DNA of 64,000 nucleotides. Source: Nocardioides dongkuii (GTDB lineage Bacteria > Actinomycetota > Actinomycetes > Propionibacteriales > Nocardioidaceae). The stretch is from positions 3,346,001-3,410,000 of the forward strand of contig NZ_CP059903.1 of the NCBI RefSeq assembly GCF_014127485.1, given 5' to 3'. Made by a program: the position numbers and the translations under genes. Under the pieces are notes generated by a model. The model saw only the letters and a list, made by a program, of their open reading frames with translations. It did no database searches and was not told the origin of the DNA. Shown one piece after another: positions 59,679-64,000 of the stretch (position 1 is its first letter; the number at the start of each line of letters is the position of its first letter).

Positions 59679-60296
59679 TCAGCGGCCGTACCGGACGCGG
59701 CGACCCGCCACCGTGAAGCCCTCCCGCGCCATCCGGCCGACGGCCTCGACCAGCATCGCGCGCTCGGCGACCTTGATCCGCTCGTGGAGCGTCTCGACGG
59801 TGTCGTCGTCCTCCACCGGCACCGCCGTCTGGGCCACGATCGGGCCGGTGTCGACGCCCGGGTCGACGACGAAGAGGGTCGCCCCGGTGATCTTCACGCC
59901 GTACGCCAGCGCGTCCTCGGCGCCGTGCATGCCGGGGAACGACGGCAGCAGCGCCGGGTGGCTGTTGACGAACCGGCCGCCGTGCTCGGCTAGGAACGCC
60001 GGGCCGGCGAGCTTCATGAAGCCGGCGGAGACCACCAGGTCGGGCTCGTACGACGCGACCCGGGCGGCGATGGCGGTGTCCCACTCCGCGCGGGTCTCGA
60101 AGTCCGACACCTTGAGCACGAAGGTCGCGATGCCGGCCCGCTCGGCGCGCGCCAGGCCCTCGATGCCGTCGCGGTCGGCGCCGACGGCGACCACGCGGGC
60201 GCCGTACGCCGGGTCGCCGCAGGCGTCGATCAGGGCCTGGAGGTTGGTGCCGGAGCCCGAGACGAGCACGACGAGAGCGGCGGGTTCGGCTGGCAC
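59679..60296 (-). CDS. purN: Phosphoribosylglycinamide formyltransferase (GAR transformylase)
   Basis: 205 residues from a GTG at 60296. It formylates glycinamide ribonucleotide with 10-formyl-THF in purine synthesis. SGSGTNLQALID binds the phosphate. FMKLAGPAFL and NSHPALLPSFPGMHG hold the catalytic Asn and His, and FVVDPGVDTGPIV the catalytic Asp. It lies upstream of purH on the same strand. TAGACT (60304-60309) is its probable -10 box. Confidence 0.96.
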   Translation of the reverse strand: MPAEPAALVVLVSGSGTNLQALIDACGDPAYGARVVAVGADRDGIEGLARAERAGIATFVLKVSDFETRAEWDTAIAARVASYEPDLVVSAGFMKLAGPAFLAEHGGRFVNSHPALLPSFPGMHGAEDALAYGVKITGATLFVVDPGVDTGPIVAQTAVPVEDDDTVETLHERIKVAERAMLVEAVGRMAREGFTVAGRRVRYGR

Positions 60297-60303
60297 GCCG
60301 CGC

Positions 60304-60309
60304 AGTCTA
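60304..60309 (-). promoter_or_regulatory. -10 box of purN overlapping the upstream stop codon
   Basis: TAGACT on the minus strand ends 7 nt before the GTG start of purN. The first three bases are the TAG stop of the DUF6350-type gene, as in the arrangement at 53706. Confidence 0.5.
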
Positions 60310-61539
60310 GGACCGGCGCGCGGCCCGTCGTTGCCACGCGGTGGCGACGAGACCGCCGACCAGCCCGCCGACGCCGAACGCGGTCACGGCGTGCACGGTG
60401 ACGTCGAGGACGAGCGGCCCGACCTCGGTCATCCGCCCCGGACCGACGGCGCCCCCGGCGACCGCGGCCGCGATCCCGAAGAGCAGCCCGGCCAGCACGC
60501 CGCCGGCGAGACCGCGGATGACGCCCTCGTCCCAGCGCTGCGTGGGGGTGCGGAGCTGGGTGCGGACGGTCGCGACGAGCGCCAGCAGCCACGGCAGCGC
60601 GACGAGGTACGCCGTCCAGCCGGCGGGCGGGCCGTCGTCGGGGAGGGCGGCGAGCAGCGGGAACATCGGCAGCGGGCCGAGCACCACGGCGGTCGGCGAG
60701 ACCAGCGTGCCGACCCCGACGGCGAAGCCGGGGCCGAGCAGGAACGAGCCGGAGAACACCACGGCGTTCGGGAGCACCGTGGCGCTGAGCAGGGTGAACA
60801 CCGTCCCGTCGCCGGCGTCGGTGTGCAGCTGCGACATCACGTTCAGCGCCGTGTCGAGGTCGAGGACCAGGGCGCCGAGCAGCACCACCGCGGCGAGGAC
60901 CAGCCAGGAGAGGAGGATCCGGCGGCAGACCGCACCGGCCTCGCGCAGCGCGAGCGGCAGCACCGCGGCCCAGATCGCGGCACGCCCGGAGCCGACCGCG
61001 ATCCCCGCGCCGCCGACGGCCAGGCACAGCACCAGCGACCACAGCACGACCCGGGCGAGGTCGGGGTCGGTGTCCGCGGAGGCGGCGAACGTGTGCGTGA
61101 GCGCCGCGACCACGACGTACCCGGCGGCGAAGAGGCCGGAGGTGAGCGGGACGGTCCAGTCGCGCTCGCCGTCGGCGATCGCGTCGGCGTCGGGCCCGTG
61201 GCCCGAGACCGAGTCGCCCAGGCGGGTGCCGATCCGCCACAGCGTCCACGCGACGAGCAGGGTGACGCCGAGCGGCACCACGTCGACCGGCACGCCCTGG
61301 ACGCTGACGCCGGAGCCGTGGCCCATCAGCCAGCCGAGCGCGCCGACGCGCAGGGCGTCGCGCGGGGCGCCGTGGGCGCCGGCGTCGGTGAGGAACCAGC
61401 CCGCGACCCCCGCGCCGAGGCAGACGAGGAGGGTCGCCGCCGCGGCGGCGGCCCCGCCGAGGGTGGCCAGCAGGACGAGCGGCCGTCGGTGCCGCAGGTC
61501 GTCCCGGGCTCGGGCGGAGTCGGGGAGCACGGAGGTCAT
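60307..61539 (-). CDS. Large membrane protein of DUF6350 type
   Basis: 410 residues from the ATG at 61539 with about ten hydrophobic helices and few polar loops. [39 protein letters not shown] near residue 70 is the conserved start of the DUF6350 proteins that sit next to purN in actinobacteria. No function is known. It is divergent from the sigma-like gene; the 70 bases between them hold no box I can assign with confidence. Confidence 0.8.
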   Translation of the reverse strand: MTSVLPDSARARDDLRHRRPLVLLATLGGAAAAAATLLVCLGAGVAGWFLTDAGAHGAPRDALRVGALGWLMGHGSGVSVQGVPVDVVPLGVTLLVAWTLWRIGTRLGDSVSGHGPDADAIADGERDWTVPLTSGLFAAGYVVVAALTHTFAASADTDPDLARVVLWSLVLCLAVGGAGIAVGSGRAAIWAAVLPLALREAGAVCRRILLSWLVLAAVVLLGALVLDLDTALNVMSQLHTDAGDGTVFTLLSATVLPNAVVFSGSFLLGPGFAVGVGTLVSPTAVVLGPLPMFPLLAALPDDGPPAGWTAYLVALPWLLALVATVRTQLRTPTQRWDEGVIRGLAGGVLAGLLFGIAAAVAGGAVGPGRMTEVGPLVLDVTVHAVTAFGVGGLVGGLVATAWQRRAARRS

Positions 61540-61609
61540 GGTCGATCCATCATCGTCGCCCCCCGGGAGGCTTCGGGGCCGCCACGCCGTCGCGTACCGT
61601 GGACTCGCC

Positions 61610-63457
61610 ATGAGGGACCCCGACGAGTTCGACGCCTTCTACAAGGACGCCCGGTCCAGGCTGCTGCTGCAGACCTTCGCGCTCACCGGCGACCTGACCA
61701 CGGCCAAGCACGCCGTCCGCGACGCCTTCGTGCTCGCCTGGCACCACTGGCGCAGGGCGACCCGCGACGGCGACCCGGAGGCCTGGGTCCGCCCGTACGC
61801 CTGGACCTACGCCCAGCGCCGGCACACCACCCGGATCTGGCACCGCGAGAAGGACCTGGACCCCGGGGTGCAGGCCACGCTGGACGCGCTGGCCAAGCTC
61901 AGCACCGACCAGCGCAAGATGGTGCTGCTCACCGTGCTGGCCCACGGCACCCTGGCGGACTTCGCGCGCGAGGTCGGCCTCCCCCGCGAGGACGCCGAGC
62001 GCGCGCTGCAGACCGGGATGGCGCAGCTCGCGATCCTGCGCGACGTCCCCACGCCGGCCCTGCGCGACCTGTTCGTCCCGCTCGCGGAGGTGGTCGACGA
62101 CCAGCGCCTGCCCCGGGCGACGATCCTGCGCCGGGCCGGTGCCAACCGGCGGCGTGCCCACACCGCGCTCGGGGTGGTGGGCGCCGCCGCCATCCTGGTC
62201 GTGAGCGGCCTGGCCGTCACCGACACCGACGGGGTGCGGCCGCGGCTGGACCGGGCCACCGACGGGGCCGCCGCCGGCCCGCTCGAGACCTCACCCTCCG
62301 ACCCGGCCGCACCCCCGCCGCTCACCGAGGACGCGCTCCTGACCGCGCAGCGGGTCGGTGCGCTGGTGCCGGCGCGGCGCTGGAGCGTGGCCTCCACCGA
62401 CGACAACAGCGCGGGCGACGGCCTGGTGCTCCCCTGCCAGCAGCAGCGGTACGCCGACCCGCGCGGCACCGCGGCCCTGGTGCGCGAGTTCGAGAGCGTC
62501 CCGCGCCGCCGCCAGCCGGCCAGCGCGGTCGCTCAGCTCGTGGAGACCTCGGCGACCCCGCAGGCCACCTCCCGCGCCTTCAGCACCGCGGTGGGCTGGT
62601 TCGCCGGGTGCACAGAGGACCGCACCCAGCTCCTCTCGACCTGGCGGGTCGGGGGCGTGGGCGACCAGGCGCTGCTGTTCGTGCTGCGCGACTGGAACCG
62701 ACCGGTCACCACGGTGGTGGCCGGGGTGGCCCGCACCGGCCAGGTGCTGACCGCGACCACGACCTCGATCCAGGACGCCGAGCGCGTCAACGCCCGGCGC
62801 AGCGCCCGGCTGCTGGCCAGCGCCGTCGACGGCGTGTGCTCGCTGCCGGACGCCGGCCCCTGCTCCGGGGCCGTGGAGGTGAGGAGGTCCCGTCCGGTGC
62901 CCACCGGCCCCGAGCCGGCGATGCTCAGCGTGGTCGACCTCCCGCCGGTCAGCCGCGTGGCCCGCCCGTGGGCCGGGACCGAGCCGCGTCGGGCCCGGGT
63001 GAACCTCGCCGCGACCCGCTGCGACGAGACCGAGTTCAGCGGCCCCGGCTGGTCGAACAACCTGACCCGCACCTTCCTCATCCCGGGTGCCCGGCTGCCG
63101 GCCGAGTTCGGCCTCACCCAGACCGTCGGGTCGCTGCCGCTGCGCCGGGCGCGCGCGTTCGTGCAGGGCGTCCGCGGCGAGCTCGCCGCGTGTGCGCGCG
63201 ACGACCTGGTCGCCGACGTCACCACGGTCCTGGACCGCCGCAGCCCGGCCGAGGACATCGCCGTCTGGAACGTCACGATCGAGGTCTCCGACGAGCGCTC
63301 GGTGCGCTACCTGATGGCGGTCGTCCGCACCGGCACGTCGGTCTCGCAGGTCGGCTTCGTGCCCGCGGCCGGCGTGCAGATGTCGCAGCGCGACTTCGTC
63401 GCCCTCGCCGAGCGGGCGCGCGAGCGGCTCCGCGAGCTGCCGGCGCCCCGGCGCTAG
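61610..63457 (+). CDS. Sigma-factor-like protein fused to a membrane helix and external domain
   Basis: 615 residues. Residues 1-75 resemble ECF sigma region 2 ([43 protein letters not shown]) and residues 95-145 region 4 ([37 protein letters not shown]). After a basic linker ([11 protein letters not shown]) there is one transmembrane helix at about residues 184-203. The remaining 410 residues form an external domain with at least seven cysteines ([38 protein letters not shown]). The whole looks like a sigma-derived sensor held at the membrane. Region 2 is weakly conserved, so DNA binding is unproven. Confidence 0.8.
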   Translation: MRDPDEFDAFYKDARSRLLLQTFALTGDLTTAKHAVRDAFVLAWHHWRRATRDGDPEAWVRPYAWTYAQRRHTTRIWHREKDLDPGVQATLDALAKLSTDQRKMVLLTVLAHGTLADFAREVGLPREDAERALQTGMAQLAILRDVPTPALRDLFVPLAEVVDDQRLPRATILRRAGANRRRAHTALGVVGAAAILVVSGLAVTDTDGVRPRLDRATDGAAAGPLETSPSDPAAPPPLTEDALLTAQRVGALVPARRWSVASTDDNSAGDGLVLPCQQQRYADPRGTAALVREFESVPRRRQPASAVAQLVETSATPQATSRAFSTAVGWFAGCTEDRTQLLSTWRVGGVGDQALLFVLRDWNRPVTTVVAGVARTGQVLTATTTSIQDAERVNARRSARLLASAVDGVCSLPDAGPCSGAVEVRRSRPVPTGPEPAMLSVVDLPPVSRVARPWAGTEPRRARVNLAATRCDETEFSGPGWSNNLTRTFLIPGARLPAEFGLTQTVGSLPLRRARAFVQGVRGELAACARDDLVADVTTVLDRRSPAEDIAVWNVTIEVSDERSVRYLMAVVRTGTSVSQVGFVPAAGVQMSQRDFVALAERARERLRELPAPRR

Positions 63458-63461
63458 GCCC

Positions 63462-64000
63462 TCAGACCGGCAGCGCGCCGACCAGGCTCCGCACCAGCTC
63501 GTAGGTATCCCGGTCGGCCGCCGCGACCAGCCCGGACGGCGGCTCCTCGGCGGGGCGGTAGGGCTCGCCGTCGAAGGTGCCGACGTGCCCGCCGGCCTCG
63601 CTCAGCAGCAGCTGTCCCGGGGCGTGGTCCCAGGGCAGCGACTTCTTGTACAGCGCGTAGTCGGCCGCCCCCTCGACGAGCTTGGGGTAGTCGATCCCGC
63701 AGCACACCCAGGTCAGGTCGAGCTCCTTGAGCGTCCCGAGCGCGCGCCCGATCCAGCTGCGCCGCGAGGTGACGCCGCGCAGCTCCTCGGCACGCGGCGG
63801 CCGCACGATCCGCTCGCCGTTGCGCCATGCACCGGCCCCGCGCTCCGCGACGTACGACGTGCGGTGCTGGGGCTGCCAGATCCAGCTGCGCACGACCTCG
63901 CCGCCGCGCAGCTCCGCGACCATCATCGCGTGGTCGGGCGACCCGTGGACGAAGTTGCGGGTGCCGTCGACGGGGTCGACGGTGAAGGAGTGCTCGGCGT
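63462..64000 (-). CDS. Inositol monophosphatase-family phosphatase, C-terminal part
   Basis: The frame stays open to the window edge, so the N-terminus lies outside; about 179 residues are visible. At the truncated end is VDPVDGTRNFVHGSP, the metal-binding DPxDGT motif, and later SLPWDHAPGQLLLSEAGG carries the second WDxxA/G motif. These are the two hallmarks of IMPase-family sugar-phosphate phosphatases. Histidinol phosphate, inositol phosphate or an adenosine bisphosphate are possible substrates. It is convergent with the sigma-like gene, 4 bases apart. Confidence 0.9.
   Translation of the reverse strand, partial: AEHSFTVDPVDGTRNFVHGSPDHAMMVAELRGGEVVRSWIWQPQHRTSYVAERGAGAWRNGERIVRPPRAEELRGVTSRRSWIGRALGTLKELDLTWVCCGIDYPKLVEGAADYALYKKSLPWDHAPGQLLLSEAGGHVGTFDGEPYRPAEEPPSGLVAAADRDTYELVRSLVGALPV

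Overview
The window is a stretch of a very GC-rich (about 70 % by eye) actinobacterial chromosome. The gene content fits a Nocardioides-like member of the Propionibacteriales or a near relative: two DUF222/HNH nuclease genes, a B12-dependent methylmalonyl-CoA mutase operon, a monomeric NADP-isocitrate dehydrogenase, a three-gene sdhCAB locus, a folD-DUF3017 pair, and purN beside a DUF6350-type membrane gene. This assignment is inferred from gene content only. Coding density is high, no gap exceeds about 200 bases, and I saw no tRNA, rRNA, CRISPR array, prophage or complete insertion sequence.

Layout. 1-4605: end of a phosphohexomutase, a PH-like membrane protein, deoC and two translationally coupled aldehyde dehydrogenase genes, the second without a catalytic domain. 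4602-7534: two paralogous secreted lipoproteins, then a small ESX-like operon (tandem YbaB-like protein, EspC/WXG-like protein, larger WSG-motif protein). 7578-16692: P-loop kinase, adenosine deaminase, MaoC dehydratase, amidase, LysM protein, HNH nuclease, YhhN protein and several small proteins of unknown function. 16708-24647 (minus): a nucleoside operon made of a BMP lipoprotein, ABC ATPase, two permeases, cytidine deaminase, a cytochrome P450 and thymidine phosphorylase. 24773-30872 (minus): M20 amidohydrolase and the meaB-mutB-mutA operon. 31021-34507: sdhCAB. 34527-34704: a compact element bounded by perfect inverted repeats.

34708-42365: YihY, 2'-5' ligase-like protein, trpS, membrane proteins, FUSC and an MFS carrier. 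42447-50003: a fused asymmetric ABC exporter, icd, an aquaporin and a lipoprotein. 50114-56616: mdh, an SOS-box-controlled HNH nuclease, an alpha/beta hydrolase-LuxR fusion, a methyltransferase and a homocysteine S-methyltransferase, a wall-anchored-like protein and a small kinase. 56636-64000: DUF3017, folD, purH (behind a ZTP riboswitch), purN, a DUF6350 membrane protein, a membrane-fused sigma-like protein and an IMPase-family gene cut by the window edge.

How it fits together. Nucleosides imported by the BMP/ABC system are deaminated (cdd, add) and phosphorolysed (deoA). The deoxyribose-phosphate produced is cleaved by DeoC, and the resulting acetaldehyde can be oxidised by the aldehyde dehydrogenase. 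Propionyl-derived methylmalonyl-CoA enters the TCA cycle through MutAB, with SDH, MDH and ICD nearby. One-carbon and purine synthesis (folD, purH, purN) sit together, and purH is sensed through its own substrate analogue ZTP. Many genes have a TANNNT-like -10 box 6-7 nt before the start codon, so leaderless mRNAs appear common here.
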